A stretch of 64,000 nucleotides of DNA from Climacteris rufus (Eukaryota > Chordata > Aves > Passeriformes > Climacteridae): NCBI GenBank assembly GCA_013398175.1, contig VZRZ01002176.1, positions 594,941-658,940 on the forward strand, in the 5' to 3' direction. Below the pieces are notes generated by a model. The model was given only the letters and a program-made list of their open reading frames with translations, was not told the DNA's origin and did no database searches. A program made the position numbers and the translations under genes. Positions 12,601 through 27,144 of this stretch are shown one piece after another; within the stretch, counting starts at the first letter, position 1; every line of letters starts with the position of its first letter.

Positions 12601-15600
12601 GAGCATACTCTGTTATTTTTGCACTGTTCTGACTCTAATGCTTTAGAATAATTTGAACAGATGTGTATATTGAGCAAAAAAATAACACATCTGTGTGCTG
12701 TGCAGGCTGAACGTGCCACGGATGTAATTAAAACTCAGCACCTGCTGATTAAGTGATTATATTAATCTGGTATGAGCAGCATTAGAGTGGTTAACAGAGG
12801 TGCTCAGGACACAGAATTTCTAAAGGCGATGGTTTGCTAGGGTAGGTGCAGGAGTGGAGACAGCTCTGCTCTGAGCCAAATGGGCAAGGAGGAGAAGGCG
12901 GACAAATGCAAGGCAAACACCCACAGCTTTCTGTGGGGAAGGGGAAGACATTGCTTTCCAGATAGGTTTTCAGGGCACCTGGAGTACGAGGGCTGTCGAA
13001 ACTGATGCTCTCCGAAGCAGGGTGTGCACACATCAAGGCTGCACAATACAAGCCATGGGGGGTGGGAAAAAGATTTTTTGTGCTATTAATTAATTAAATT
13101 GAAAAATAAAATAAACTTTTTTTGCCTTTATCTCATCCTAGTTTTGTTTCTATTGTTGTGATATTAGTACAGTCCTACATTTATTTATACACAAATAAAT
13201 ACATATGGGGGAGGAGCATGCTCAAAATTCTTTTACAGCCCAAGCAAAAAAGTTTTGTCATCACTGGTCTAATTTCCCACCAACAAATGCTAGTGGAGAG
13301 AGGGCCTAAAATGCTGCTTTTCCCTTAACTTCAGCCATGCACTAGCAGCTTACATGAGACAGAAAGCCATGTCTGTCTGGGTGCCATCTTGATGCTCTGG
13401 CTACAGATTCCACTCAGCTGCTCATCAAATGGCCTCTGGTCCATTGCATGTGGAAATTTACAAAAGACTTAAAGAGAGAACATAATTTTCTGATCCCTTT
13501 AGTTTTGCTGTATTGCTTCCCTGCTTTGTGGTGCAGCTATAGATGGGAGCTCCTGGCTGGCTGCTCTGGTTCCTCACTCATGACATCAAACATAAAATGT
13601 GATAGCATGATGAGCATCTGTTACTTTACAGCAAACATTATAGAAATAGATGTGTAACTTTCTGCTGACAAATCCCCAATACCCATAACTGATCTTGCAC
13701 TTGGCCACTGTTTCCATGATTTGCACCTTCTGGAAGGTCTGCACCAAGTGCTGCAGAGAGTAAAGGGAAAGACAATGACAAAAAACACAAGTGAAAACTT
13801 AAAATACATTTGAGAAAAATGATATCTAACACTGGAGGTTAAAAATTAACAAATGTGTCACAGGGGGGAGCAGGGCTGTTTTCAGCGGTTGATGGATGTA
13901 CACTGGCTGCAGCCAGTGGAGCTGCAGAGGGGAAAGCCCAGCTGCTGGGACCTGGCTTGCGGACCCATGAGCCATGGTTGGAGCACTTCAGTTGCAAATC
14001 CACAGTGGCAGTGAAAAAAACAACCAACTTGTTTTTTTTATGGTACAGATGACCATGGCTCTAGGGCTGCATAATGAAGTGCTTCTTGCAAGACTGCAGC
14101 ATTTTGTCTTGCCAGCCCTTTCACCATTGTTAGCAATTTCTCACTTTTTTCCTACAGAAATAGTGAGGAAATTAAATCAGTTTTCTGTGGTGTGTCAGTC
14201 TGTGTCAGTAGTTCCCTACCAATGAGAAAAATCTATCTACAGGCTTTTCTTTTTCCTCTTTCATGCACATCAACCCAATATCTAAGTCTCTGCGAAATAT
14301 ATCTTACACTGTTTTCGATGAAAGCTCTTTACTTTTCTGGTCTTCAGCTGGAAGAAAATACAAGCTCAATTCCAGCAACTTCAGTGAAATTAAGCCAACT
14401 ATGACTAGTTCATGAGCTAGCTATGCATTTTTGTACTCCGCATTGCATTCCTCATCTCACAACTTCTGCCACCATGCAAACATCTCATTTACAATTTTGT
14501 TATCAGGTGAATCTCCACAAGGAATCCCTCTAATTCCCCCGTTCCCAGCAGATGAGATGCAGACAAACTGCAGTACCTGATTTACACATTTTATTCTCTC
14601 TGTGGTGCCAGGAAACAGTAGTCACATATATGAATCTCAAGATGATTCCTGTCTAGAAAAATTAAATTAAAGCTTTTCAGTGGAAATAGAAGATGCTTAC
14701 AGCACAGAAACAGACTACTTCTAGTCAGCGGGATTAAAGGAAAGAAAAGCTCAGCAAGAATGAAGCTGCATTGCAGACTTATCTCTATCTAGGCAGAAGA
14801 CTGTAATTTCCATAAACTAAAGAGAAAATTCTCTTCTCATCACTGCTTTTCAGGTCAAAGACCCATTTTTAAATTCCCTTATCTTCTCTTTCTTTTCCTT
14901 AATTCCCTCAGTGTCTTCTCTTTTGTGCTTTATTTGAGAATCAAAGAACAGTAAAGTATAGAAAAACAGAGTCAACGATTTTATGGTACATTTAGTTGTT
15001 TATTCAATAGCACATTTTGCAAGTGCAAACTTAACAGAGGGGAGGAAATGCCCTTTAACAGTACTACCAATTGCAAGCTATGCTCTGAAGGTGTGTTATT
15101 TTCTCTTGGTCACTTGAAATCAATACATGAGCTGTTTTTTACTAAAATGGTTTTCCTGTAGACCTCACTACATTCTCCTTACTCTCTTTAATTCCTCCCT
15201 TGACCCAGTCAGCTGCTGAAAATTAACCTGTCAATGGCAGTTACAAGAGTAAAGATTAGCTTTGAATCAGATAAGCTGTGGTATCCAGCTCACTGCATGG
15301 CCATGTGAACACTGGTACCAGTTTGAGGGACACCACAACGTGTGGCCAGTGGCAGGCTGAGAGGTGACTGAGAGAAGATGAAACGACCTTTCTGGACACT
15401 AGCCCATTCTTAAATCAGCTTTCAGGGATGGCAGAGCAGGACCTTGAGACAAGCAATGGGACTGCAGTTACAGAGCAGTAAAAGCCATAGCTTCTACTGA
15501 CTTGTTTTCTGTAGCATGTTGTAATAGGTGTCTGAGCTACCCCAGGTAGTCACTTATCCTGAGCATAATAGGAGAAGAAAGCACCATTAATAAAACACTG

Positions 15601-18600
15601 ATATTGTAAAAAAACCACCAGCCACTGCTTTCTCTAGTCTTTGATTCAAAGTCTCAAGATTAAGAAAATTAAAAGTAAGGAGTAAAATCCTGGTTCTCTT
15701 ACAGCCTATGGAGGTACCAAGGCAGAGTCAGGGTTACACTTCTGCAGTCCATGGATGACCATCACAATGTAAGGTATGAATCTCACGGCTTGTCAAAAAT
15801 CCACTGAGATTAACCAGAAACTGTAAAAGATGTATTTTTTTCCTCTAAAGTCAAATCAACGGAGAAAGTCCTGGCAAGCCAGACTGTCGCTGTCTCTCTT
15901 CTCCTTGCAGGACAGTCATATGACAGGGTATGGTTGTCCCCTAGCAATGAGATACAATACCCTCCATCACACTGCAGGGGATCCCCAGGATGCCCAGGCC
16001 TCCCTGCATTATTTGTTAAAATTAGCACTTTTGCTTTTGTTATCAGTATTTTTACTACTTCTACTACTATTGCTATTATTGTGACGATTTTGAACATCTC
16101 AGTCCTCAATAAGTAATTAAATAATATCTTTGACAATTTATGAATTTCACTGTCTCAGTTTAAACAAGTTTAAACAGGAGACATTCCATTTTTATTTTTC
16201 CGTGAAAATAAACCATCTCAAGAAATTTTATACATCCCTTCAAGAACAACATTCTTAGGTTATCCAAGCACAGAAAAATGCAAGCAAATGCTCATGCCTT
16301 TCCAGTAGTGAGCATGTGGAATAACCTTATTTTGGTGGAAGAAGTGTTGCCAAATACCTATAGTGAATGCATACTTAAAAACTAATGGCACATCTTTTCT
16401 TTTTTTAACCCAAATGTATATGCATGTGGACAATTATCAAAATACATAAGATGTTAACTACAATATATACACATCTCTATGCAGAAAACAAGGTAGAAGA
16501 AATACATAAGAACAGAGAATAAATTCTTTTAGGCTTATTTTCTAAATTCTTGCTCAGTAATAAATCTATCTATCCATATGCCTTGGTATCTGTTACACCC
16601 CAGTCATTCAAACCTACGACTAAACCAAGGTTCTTTTTCTCTGGGTAGGCACAAAGGAGAAAATTCCAACCAAATAGTCTAAAGAGGTAAAAATACACAA
16701 TAATTTGCTGACAGACTATAGAAAATTAAGGAACATTAGCAAAAGAGTAAATGCTACATAATATCACTTATCACAGCATAGCATAGACTTAGCCATTGAA
16801 CATAGAAAACCTTATAACCCACTAGATGTTACATTCTGTGAGAGTTAGAAGAAGAAGAAAGGGAGGAAAGCAGAAAGACGTGGAAGATATAGAAAAACAG
16901 ACATAGCTACCAGCTCCTGGGTTCCAGTGATGCAAAGTTCCAAGATGAAGGCAGGGTTAAAGGACAACCTGCTTGCCTTGTGGTGAGGCTTATTAAAGCC
17001 TTGGCCCATCCTGGGCCTTCCTCCCATGTGGGAGTTCCTGAGTCTCAGCCACTCAGGGGTGGGTAAGGTGACCTCAAGGGGCTGCCTGCAGTGTGCCAGG
17101 ATTGACAGGCACTGCAGGACTGGGGGAATGGGAGCAGGGCACCACCTCACCTGAGCAGGGCCTGACCCACTCCTTACCACACATTCCAAGCCCCCAAGAT
17201 GTCTTGAAACAGATCACCTTTTCCAGTCTATGACAATACCCAAATAACTTATTCAATTAATATACCATTGGTTTGTCAAGCTGGCACATTTTTTAACTAA
17301 ATGAATAGCAGAGTTTAGGGACTCTGCCTCATTAAGCTATTTAGGAATGGTTCTTAGCACTAAGGAAAAGGAAAATGGAGAAAATTATCCAAGCAGCCTG
17401 CAAGGCTGACTACTTCTGAGTGCCTTTGGCTACAGCCCAGGGTAACCACCACACAGCCTCCTAACTCTGCTTCAGAGCAGCTGAACAAGGGGCTGACACT
17501 CTGCTTGCCTCATTTGAGAAGCTGGTGGAGCAAGTCTCTCTCCTTGTGCAGGTTTCCACCCGCAGATGAAGACGTGGTCTGAGTTCATGTCATTCCATTT
17601 TTGCCATGACATGTTTTTGCACATCTCTTTTCGCTATGGGAGAGGTCAGGGCAGCCTGGGAGTTTCTATGGCACCTGGGTGTTGGGGTGAGCAGCACCCA
17701 AAGGGATGGGAGAGCCCACGGGGACTGTCACTCTCATGTACCCATATGCCAGGTCTCAGGGGCCAGAAGACTAGTTTTGCTGTCACTGGTGTTATGTTCA
17801 ACTAGAAGAAAAGAAAATAGAAAAGCAAAATATTATAGTAATAGCAGAAGACATAACCATAATTTATACTAATGAATGCTGGCTGGGAAACTCCTTTGCA
17901 TTTACCACCAGTTTTTAAACATGTAAAATTTTGTATTTCTATACACTACCTGAACTTCTGCACAATTTTTACACAGTGCCTGTAATGAAATTCTAACAAG
18001 GTTATCTGGGACTTTCTATGCATAATCAGTTTTGATTGACTCACAGCTTCTGGGAGTCTAGGAAAAAATATACGCATGGCAGTTTTTGTAGCTCTTCACT
18101 TAAAGCACTGTTACAGACATCTCTGTATGTTTGTATCAGTGTGACTGAAAATGAATGCAAAAAATACTTTATTCTTATGGTAGATCTTGCCACTATAAAG
18201 ACACCACACACTTGTTCTGCAATGAAAAGGAGGACTACATGGCATATTTGCAGGTTAAACTCTGAGCAAAAACCTGTTTGAGAGAGCTTTACACATAGCA
18301 GTTGTAAATTCTGTTTTATCCTTGCTAATTTTGTCTCTGCTTTTCACTAAATAATAAATCCCCATTGAGTATCTGAATCCTTAAATGCTGGCAGGACTTG
18401 CTGAGTGGAATACCTACCAGTGTTGTCCATGCTGCCAAAGTGAAAAACAACTCCTTTATGCTGTACAGCTTAAACCCAATCAAAGCCTCTTCTCCAAAGC
18501 CTTTCTGAGGTGCATTACAGGCATGGTCTTGCTCCAACTAAGGAAATTTCACAAGGCCACATTGTTAATAAGATGAAAACTTGGGCAAAGAGCTGAGAGC

Positions 18601-18939
18601 TCTGGTCCTATCCCTCATTAACACACGTCTCAGGGCAGAAACAGGGGTGTCCTTTGGGCTATCTCTGGGGAAGGATGACCGCTTTCTAAGCCAGTCTTCA
18701 TGTCTTTCTGGCTCCCAGAGAAGAGTGGAGCAAAACTTCAGTGCTGTCTTCTGCTCTCTGCAATTCACAGAGAGCCTGATACCAGTGCAGCTCTGAGTGA
18801 TGGGCAGACCCACAGCCTTTTCTCTTCCACGTACGATTTTCCCTTGGCTAACAGCATTGACCAGGAAACCCTGGGGTGTCAGCCCAGGGTCAGATTTAGT
18901 TCCTTTTAAAAACCACAGAAAATTTGCCTTCAGTTTCCA

Positions 18940-18971
18940 CCCCTCCTCCTTCCCCCCCACCCCCCATCCCC
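18940..18971 (-). other. C-rich tract, G-quadruplex-prone on minus strand
   Basis: Four C runs of 4, 7, 6 and 4 lie at 18940-18943, 18952-18958, 18960-18965 and 18968-18971. On the minus strand this gives guanine runs separated by very short loops; the 7-G run can split, so four runs of three are available with loops of 1-2 bases. That satisfies the usual quadruplex-forming pattern. It is flanked by further pyrimidine-rich sequence. Whether it folds or acts in regulation is not known from the sequence. Confidence 0.7.
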
Positions 18972-21689
18972 GTCTTTCCTCCACTCCAAGTCCATCACTG
19001 ACTTCTCAAGAGCAGCTGGTATTTACTGATGGGAGAGCATGTGGGCATTGGGCAGGGAAGGCAGAACAGGCTCAGAAAGAGAAAAAAAACCACAGGAGCA
19101 TAGATGGAAGAATAAAGGTTAGGACCCTAAGGAGGAAGATATGAAGGAACTTAGTGTGATATTTAACTCTGTAACACTATTGGTTGACTGTGTTGATTCA
19201 GGAAGATATACTGCTATTAAAAGCTTTTCCAGTGTTTACAAATCTCTCCTGCAGAGCTTTTTCTTTCTTCCCTGAACAAGCATTGCGAATATACTCTTCT
19301 CCATGCACAAAACTGGACTCTTCTTTTTATCTTATGCTTACTAGGCTGACACGAGACCTTTTGAGCTGCAGTTTCTTCAGGAAGAGTCAGCAACACCTTT
19401 GGTTTGGTGTCTGCAGAGTGGTGTCATGAGAGGAGCAAACAGCAGCAGGAGAGGTACCTGTAAGTCTTCTGTAAGGCATCTGCTGGGCCCCACATCAAAG
19501 GCAATGAGTTTTTGAAACAAGCCTTGGCTATCGTGTGGCTCTGGGGTGTCACAGAAACAGCAGAACAGCGAAGGTATTGCATTGTGACACCAGGAGGGAG
19601 AATTCAAGCTGCACCTGGGGTTCATCCCAAGGTCCCAGCAGCCTGTAGGTACCTGTGCCAGTGGGGAGGAGTTCGTTCCTCCAGAGATCTGGAGAAACTG
19701 TCACACCCACCAGGGCCCTGTGAACTTCCTGTGTTTCAAGTGCAATAGACAACTTTGTGTAAGGTTCCTAATTCCTGTGAATTTGTGTACATTTATAGGA
19801 AAAAGGAATCAAGAAAATAGGTCACACAAAGCAACCCTGTGATTCTCCAGTGCCCAGCTGCTTTTTTGCTCAGGACCTGACAATAAGACCTGCCTTATTA
19901 GCAGAGGTGCTACACTGTACAAAACTGGACAGTTCGTATCTTAGCCTGAGTCAAAACTTGTTGCATTGGCCTTGTCCTGCACCAACCTCTCCAGAACTTC
20001 TTTTCTGGGGTCATGACTGGGCAGGTGGGCTGTACAATGCTTTTCTTCATGGAGCCCTGTAAGACTGAATTACACAGTGCAGGAGTGTAGGTGCCACCTT
20101 GAATTCAAAAGCAGCAATACCTGCATTGTCCGTTTTCTTTCCCCATAAATATCTATGGCATCAGATGATACCTTTGAATTCCCATGTATGTTTCAAGCTG
20201 GGAGAACAAAGTTGGAACAGGCCCACTCAAAACTGTAATTTCCCCATTTCAAACACAGAAAATACATGAGATAACATACTGCTCCAAAGCCAGGGTTTTG
20301 GATGGCTGTAATCAGCCTGAGCACCAAAAGTTACACCAGTGTACTCAAGTAAAGCCAGTCTGTCACTGCACCTACAATGGTCTCAGAACTCTCAACTATA
20401 TTTACCAAGTGCTTATTTGAAAAGGAAATAGAACAAATCTGTCAGTGACAGTCTTAAATTACCTCTCAGCCTGTTCTGAGCAAGTGCTGGATGCTGTTCC
20501 CTGGTGAAGGAGGTTGCACAAACTGACACTTTGCCTCTCTCGAAGGAGCTTGGCTGTGGGGCACCCAGAGGAACAGCTCCTGACCACCCCATAGCCCCAG
20601 CACCCAGGGTGCTCTCTTCCTCCTGTGGAGGCTGCTTTGCAGGTGAAATATTCAGGATAGATGAAATGCACTGGGGAGATAAGCTTGGTTACCGTGTGAA
20701 ACTCTGACAGGACATTCCCCTTTGACAGTGAAAAGTGTGACTGCAGGCCCTGTAGTTACACCTGAGTTAGTGTTAAATGGGGCATCTCAAAGATTAGTGT
20801 CACTGAAGTACCAGCTCACCTGGGCTCACTGCTGGGGGCTGTGAATCACATTTGCTTGTGGCTTTGGCTGACAGTGTTGCAGCTCCAGCGTTTCATGCCT
20901 GGCTCAAGCCTCCTTTACAGCCTGCATTCCCCAACACTTTGCGCCTTCCCTTGCATCACCTACTCTTTATTTTTGGCACTGTCGCCTCTGTAGTTGCATG
21001 GTGATCCAGGTCCAGCTGAAGAATAAGAAGCTGCAAGTGCTCCCTAAGCTTCCTCCACAGCTGGAGCAGCAGGCAGCTGTGTTGGGGTGAGGGCAGCCTC
21101 AGTAGTGGTAGGGGGAACAGGGCAAGGGCTGCGTGGGCCAGGGCAAGTTACCTTTGAGCTGACTGTACTGCCACAGGGATGCCAGAGGTGCAATGGTTAA
21201 TGCTTCAGCTGCCCACCCACAAGCCACTGCCCAAATTGCAGTCAATAGCACAATTTCCAGCCCAGGAAGTTATATTTAAATTGTAACATCTGGAAGAGCC
21301 CAGGACTGAGCTGGGAAGATGCTGAGCTGGTCCAAGACGCCGGTGAGGGGAAGGATATCCTTCTTGAGGTTGAAATTTGTGTGCTGTCTGTGCAGCAGAG
21401 GGCCAGGACTGCAGCCAGGGCAACCCCCATTTCTACCTTGGGCAGCTAAGTCTGCCACAGGTGACACATTGCCGAGGCCACCTGCCTGGCTTCCCTGGTA
21501 GCCTCCTTACCCAGCTCTGAGATGTCTTTGTGGAGAGCAAGTCAGACCCAGGGGCACTGGTTAAGCTGGAAGGGGACATTTAAACACTTCTTTGTTCTCT
21601 GATATGGCTGCTTCCCCTGGAAAAACTGACTGATTAACACTTTCTTTCCTATTGCTTTCTTCACTGTCTTAGTTTTTATGAGTCAAACA

Positions 21690-23235
21690 GTCAGAGATTC
21701 AGAGACACTGAGACCAGAAAGACTACCACAGATATCTACTTTGATCTTCTATAATAGACAAAGCACAGGATAGCTCTGATTCAGTTTTTATTACACTCTT
21801 GGCCAGGCTGTTAGAAAAATCTAGTATAAGCCAAATGCAGCATGAACTGGCTAACTGGGCAGTGGGTGTGTGTGTGAGCACTGATCAGCTTCTGTGCTAG
21901 ACATTGTGACACACCATCACAGCTGCCTTCCTCTGTGTAAGGGCATGATTCTGCACAGCACTCTGCCCCGTTGCTGGTTGTCAGGACACTTATGGACTTG
22001 TCATACCTTTGAGATTTGTGGTTTCCCACTGCCTCATCCCAGTAACCCTGGTTGTAATTGGACAAACAAGCTAAAGATATTTTAAATTTTCCTGACTGGA
22101 AGAGGAAGAAGAAAAACAAGAGACGAAACTGAAAGATGCGTAGACTTTGCTATCCCTAGCATGTGAAAAATACCCTGTATTTGGCCAGCTTGATTTTCCA
22201 GCTGTTGTATTTGTTTGTCACTGTGAAGACTAACTACCATATCTCTGTTCCCCATGTTTAAAAAGGAAATACCTCCCTGGCCAACATATATCTGAATAAA
22301 CTAAATAGGTTAGACCCCTTGTTTTCTTTCTCAAGGATCATGTTTTTCAATCCCTCAGTAATTTCTTTGGTCCCTTCCTGAATCTTCTCCAGTTTAATCA
22401 TCATCTTTCTTGAATTTGTAGGCATCAGATGAGACAAATATTTCAGCAGCAGCCTTCCTGTGGGTATGACACAACCTCTGTTCCCATTTTCTTTGTGCTA
22501 CTATAATCAGGATATAGCAAAGATGAGAGCAGGTGGTTTTGCCATCATCATTCTGAAGCTCATGTTCAGCAGATGATCTGCCAGGACCTCCGGCCTCCAC
22601 TACAGCCCTCTCCAGGACACAGCTTGCAGTCTTTGTAGAGATATATTTTCATTGTAAGCCACTCTCAAATATATATTTTTTACTTGTATTTTATTTACTA
22701 ACAGGTTCATGTTGCTCGGTATCAGAGACCTGTTTTCTTCATAACTGATTAGTGCCCCTTTTATTTCTTTTAACATTTTCAAATGACTGCATGTCTCCAG
22801 GTTGTTACAGAAGAGTTTTAAATGGCATAATGTTAAATTTTTTTCTCTGTGGGAACCGCTAGAAATGTAACCATTAAAACAAAAACCCCCATTACACTTT
22901 GAAACCTACCAGCAAGTTTTTAATCCACTCTGCCTCTTAATCAAAATGCCATGCCATACCACATCATACTCCCTGCAGAGTCTATTGCAATAGCCATAGC
23001 TAGCTTTTACAATCAATCTCACAATATTATCAACAGATAACAAACTACTTTTTCATAATTGCACTTTGTTCAGCATTAAATATACAGCTTCCTTTTAATT
23101 TTTTATTAACTGACTCTCAGATCAGTGATAGAGTATTTTACCTGGGATTAGTTTCAGGCCATTGGATTTATAATTGCATGGACTCTTTTACTTGTCTTGC
23201 CAGGGAAGATTGGCAAGATACAGCTAATTACCTGG
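21690..23235 (-). mobile_element. Ancient CR1 LINE relic, antisense, ~1.5 kb
   Basis: A long, heavily mutated CR1 lies in reverse orientation. The 3' tail is at 21693-21774, where GAGACCAGAAAG, then ACAGATATCTA, then TGATCTTCTATAATAGAC follow the old amniote CR1 tail pattern. After a poorly matching 3' UTR, ORF2 is recognisable from about 22290 (GAATAAACTAAATAGG) through AGCTCATGTTCAGCAGATGATC at 22556-22577. It continues through the reverse-transcriptase palm, where the minus strand reads EENRSLIPSN just after the catalytic FADD position, to the block at 23120-23200 corresponding to 'NYRPVSLTSIPGKI'. These blocks are colinear with reptile-type CR1 rather than the younger avian subfamilies seen elsewhere in the window. 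Stops and indels throughout make it non-functional. Identity is by memory of the family; the left part (21.8-22.2 kb) is the weakest. Confidence 0.82.
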
Positions 23236-26200
23236 ATGTTTTTCCATGGGTGCAGCAATAGATGTTTATCCAAGATTTAACATGACCTTGGCTGGATTGT
23301 TTTGGGAATTTTTGAACTACAAGGGGAGTGTGTGAGACATCAGCCTTTTTTGTCATCTGGGAAGCTGCAGGGTTCTGGCCCACTGCACAGCTCCTTTGCC
23401 TTTCCTGGGCTGAAAACTTTAGAAACTGAATGTTTTTAGCTCCAAGGTCAGACAAGACTTATCCAGAGGGAAAGGAACGTAACGAACCACAGGCCTGATA
23501 CCAGGAGAGCAGAGGGAGAGTATGCAGGCAGGCTGTGGTGCTGCAGGGAGAATGGCTGTGGCACCCACAGTGGCAGCATCACTTTTGGTGTCCTTGTGCA
23601 GGACTCAAATTCCTTCCATCATGCTCATCACTGCTGCTTCCCTGACCCTCTGTCCTTTGTGCTTCCAATCTTTTTGTGGGGGTGTAAAACTCCTGTGTGT
23701 ATCTCTACACTCTGTTCCATTGTGTCCCTCTTCTGTTCTTCATAAACCAGTGCTGGAAGGCATAGAAACTACAGCTTGTTGTCCTTCTGTTTCTTACTCT
23801 GGTTCTAGAAAAGAGACCTTACATCTGAAGAGTTCAAGTTCTACTCAGATTTCCTGAAAAAACAAACTTTCTTTACCTGAAGGTCATGGAGAGAGGCTGT
23901 TGGCCTGCTTGAGATTTGTCTGCAATGACAACACAGCCTTTCTATATTTACCTTTGGTTTTATCAAAAGGGATTTGACATACATCAAAACTGCAGTAGGA
24001 AGGGGCTCCTAGATAGAGCCTGAAGCCAAGAACAACAGTTTTGGTGAAGCTGCAAGCCTGTATTCATTTTCATTAACACAGCATGGAGTGGAGCTGAAGC
24101 TGGTATGAATCAGGACAGCTGTTGTGTCTTCAGTGGACCTGTCCCTTGTGACATCTGTAGTGGGTCTGACTCTGAAATGAAGGACATGATCTACAAGCAA
24201 ATATGGGAGCAATTAATTTTTCTGATGCGTCCAAAATACATGGAGAATGGCGCAGATCCTATATATAGAAAGAATCAAATAAAGTAGCTGAGATAATAGA
24301 TGTGCCCTTTTGCCCTTCAAAGGCATGTAGAAAGTAAAATCAGTTCTTTCCTCAAAACAATTTGACAGTAGAATTGGATTTGTTGGGTCCTTGTAGTCAT
24401 GCCTAAGATCTTGTCCCAGTTTCTTCCTTTTCCCTTCCACCTGCTCCTTTAGTAGCTGCCTGAATAGTTGTAAAACAAAGACAGCACTGAAAATCAGATG
24501 CATTTTTTTCTAAATAAATCAGCAATTTTAAATCCCCTATGTGAATAAATAATCCATATGTTCCCTGAATCTTTTATGACGTGAATTCCAAAAACCAGCT
24601 TAAAAAGCTTTCTCTGTTGTTTTGGAACTGGGTCAGAAAACTCGCTCAGGGAATTTTTAATGAGCTAGGCAGTCTCCCAGCTCTGGGTTACTGGTTCAAG
24701 CATGAATCAGGTTGGTAGGGAGCAGAATTTGCTGCAGCTGGAGGAGTCAGACACACTCCTCATCCCAGACTGCCACATTGCCATGGGCAATGTGGCACAA
24801 TGAGCACAAAAGCCCAGAGAAGCGTGAAAAAAGGACCAAGAATATAAGAACTACTGAATCTCCTTTCACTCAACACCTGCCCTTTAACCCATGTCCCAGC
24901 TTGGACATTGCTCTCCCGTGCCCTTAGTTTCTTCCAGCACCTTCTCCACTACCTCTGGCTATAATGGGACCATTAACATCATCTGGCTCACAGATAATGG
25001 AATAACTGCTTTTGTCAAGGGAGACCTTAATACACATAAATAAATACCAGATAGCAGAAGCTAAAAATATAATTTTTTTCTGGAGCTGTGAATCTTCACT
25101 GTTGACAAAATTACCAGGCTTGATGTTGTCTTAATCAGCACAGAAAGCCTGGTTTTAACCTTTCATCATTGCTCAGGAATGATCTCATATAGGCTTAACT
25201 GTTCCCAAATTTTTTAATGTTTTTCTCAATCATTTTATTCAGATTGATCCATTCATTATTTTTTTCTTCCTTTCTTTCCCATGCTTATTCTGCCCTTTTA
25301 ATTTCTCAGCTTTTCCATCCTCATTTCCCTGGTCCCTTCAATTTCCAAATGAAGACAGTGCTACTAGAGTCATGTTTCTTTTACTGATTCCCTGACTACA
25401 GCATACTGCTCTTACTGTCATTCCTGGCTCTCCATCAAACTGCTCAAACACTTCTGTTTCCTTCCTAGCTTTCAGACATTGATCACAACCAGTCCCACTA
25501 CCTCTATCATTCACCCACAACATTCTTATTGATGAATACACTGGATATCTCATCTTATGTTCCCAGGCTGAGTCCCACAGCCCTCATGTCCCACGTGGAT
25601 GCAGTCAAGGGGCAGTGGAAAGGACATGGAGTTGAGAGGATATACCCAAGGCACACCTCTGCAGCAGCAGCATCCCAGCACCCTGGCATCCCAAGCTGAC
25701 TTCTCATTTCAATTCTTTCCTCCTTTTTTCTGAAAACTGGGTGCTGGCAAAGGCTGCAGCATGCTGGGATCTGTTGCAATACAGAGCCTGTAGACTGGCA
25801 GTGTCTGGGTCACAATGTTGTGCTATGTTTTTTCCTATTTCTCCTATATTCGGGCAGGTATGTGTCCTGATAAAAGCAGAAGGGGAGCTCAGGTACTGCA
25901 TGGGGATCCTTCTTCAAACCATGTGGCCTTCATGGCCTGTGAATCCTCCTTAAATTCTTCATCCAGCCCTGGCCCTTCTCTGCCAATGAGGAAAGCATTG
26001 CCAAAGGGTCAGGTGCAGACAGGAACATCTATTTTGTCCAGTGACACCTTTTTATTATGAAGGGTTGATAAGTACATAAAATATGTCTTTCACAAGTTAG
26101 ACGAAAACAATTAAGAATTAAGCTGCAAGTGCAAAATGACGTTTCCTTGGTATCTTCCACAAATTGATAACAACTCCTTTGAACCATGGATGCTGCTTCA

Positions 26201-27144
26201 CGAGTGTGACTCACAGAAGAAAAGCCTTAATGAACAAGATGGAGGAGAAAGAAGCAAATCATGGAAATGCATTTGATCAATTTTGTACTTTTTGGTATTT
26301 TTAAACACATCTGCAAACATGCACAAAGCAGCTTTTAGTGCTGTACCTCACTGTGTCTGGCCAAGACATTCACATTACAAAATCCTATAAAAATCAATAA
26401 TAAAACTTTCAGACTGTACTAGACAGGATGGCTATCTACTCACAAATCTCATTTTCCAGTTGTCCAGCTGCTGGGAATGAGAAAATCTCCGAACAAAACA
26501 GTGCCTCTCAGGTTCAATCTCTTCCCTTAGCTGTATTTGTGGAACAAACAGAATGGAACCAGTTTGTATAGTGGGACAACCAGTAAAGAACATTTTTTTT
26601 CAGGATGGTAAAAAAGGTAAGATATCTTTCAGACATCACAGCTAGAGGAGTTGCTGCCTTCGAGACCTAACCCAGTCATTAGAACTCACACTCTTCATGC
26701 ACATTTCTGTGGAAACCATGATTATGCTGTAAATATCCAAACACAGCATTTTTCCTAGGCTGAAGGTAGGCTGTGAATTGCATTGGAAAAATTTTACAGA
26801 CTTATTCCAAAAGAAAACTAGCAATAAGAAAAAGAATAGAAATAAGAACAGGCAATAATTGCTAGCTTATTTGACTTGTTTCTTCTGTCATGTGTGAGCA
26901 AAAATAGCAGCATTTACTGGAAAGATTTTTTTGTGAACATTACAGGTAATGTAGAAATATGCACTCCAAATGCAGTGACCTGTTTGCATTAAGAAATATG
27001 AGTGCTAATTAGGGTGGAGCAGGAAAGGCAAATGTCCTGTCACTCCCAGCTAAACCAATCAGGCATTTAGGATCTTTTGGTTTACCTGAAAAGAGAAAAG
27101 CCAAGGTTAGGGCTGGGTGAATGACTCAGAAAATGCCATTTCTG

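Larger units (their letters stand above)
7956..21689. other. Anonymous intergenic/intronic DNA with simple repeats
   Basis: Nearly 14 kb in which I recognise no transposable element and no gene. Open frames reach 139 codons (18565-18984, minus) but overlap opposing frames and carry no motif I know. A 3'-splice-like stretch (pyrimidine-rich, ending CTGCAG near 8088) precedes a short open frame but has no donor, partner exon or recognisable protein. Named items inside are the A/C-rich repeat at 9.5 kb and the C-rich tract at 18.95 kb. Degenerate trinucleotide runs near 16050-16080 (ACT/ATT type) are minor. Confidence 0.65.

Noticed and set aside
18565..18984. 139-codon minus-strand open frame
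   Set aside because: Overlaps three plus-strand frames, contains the low-complexity C-rich tract as glycine/lysine-rich residues, and has no known motif.
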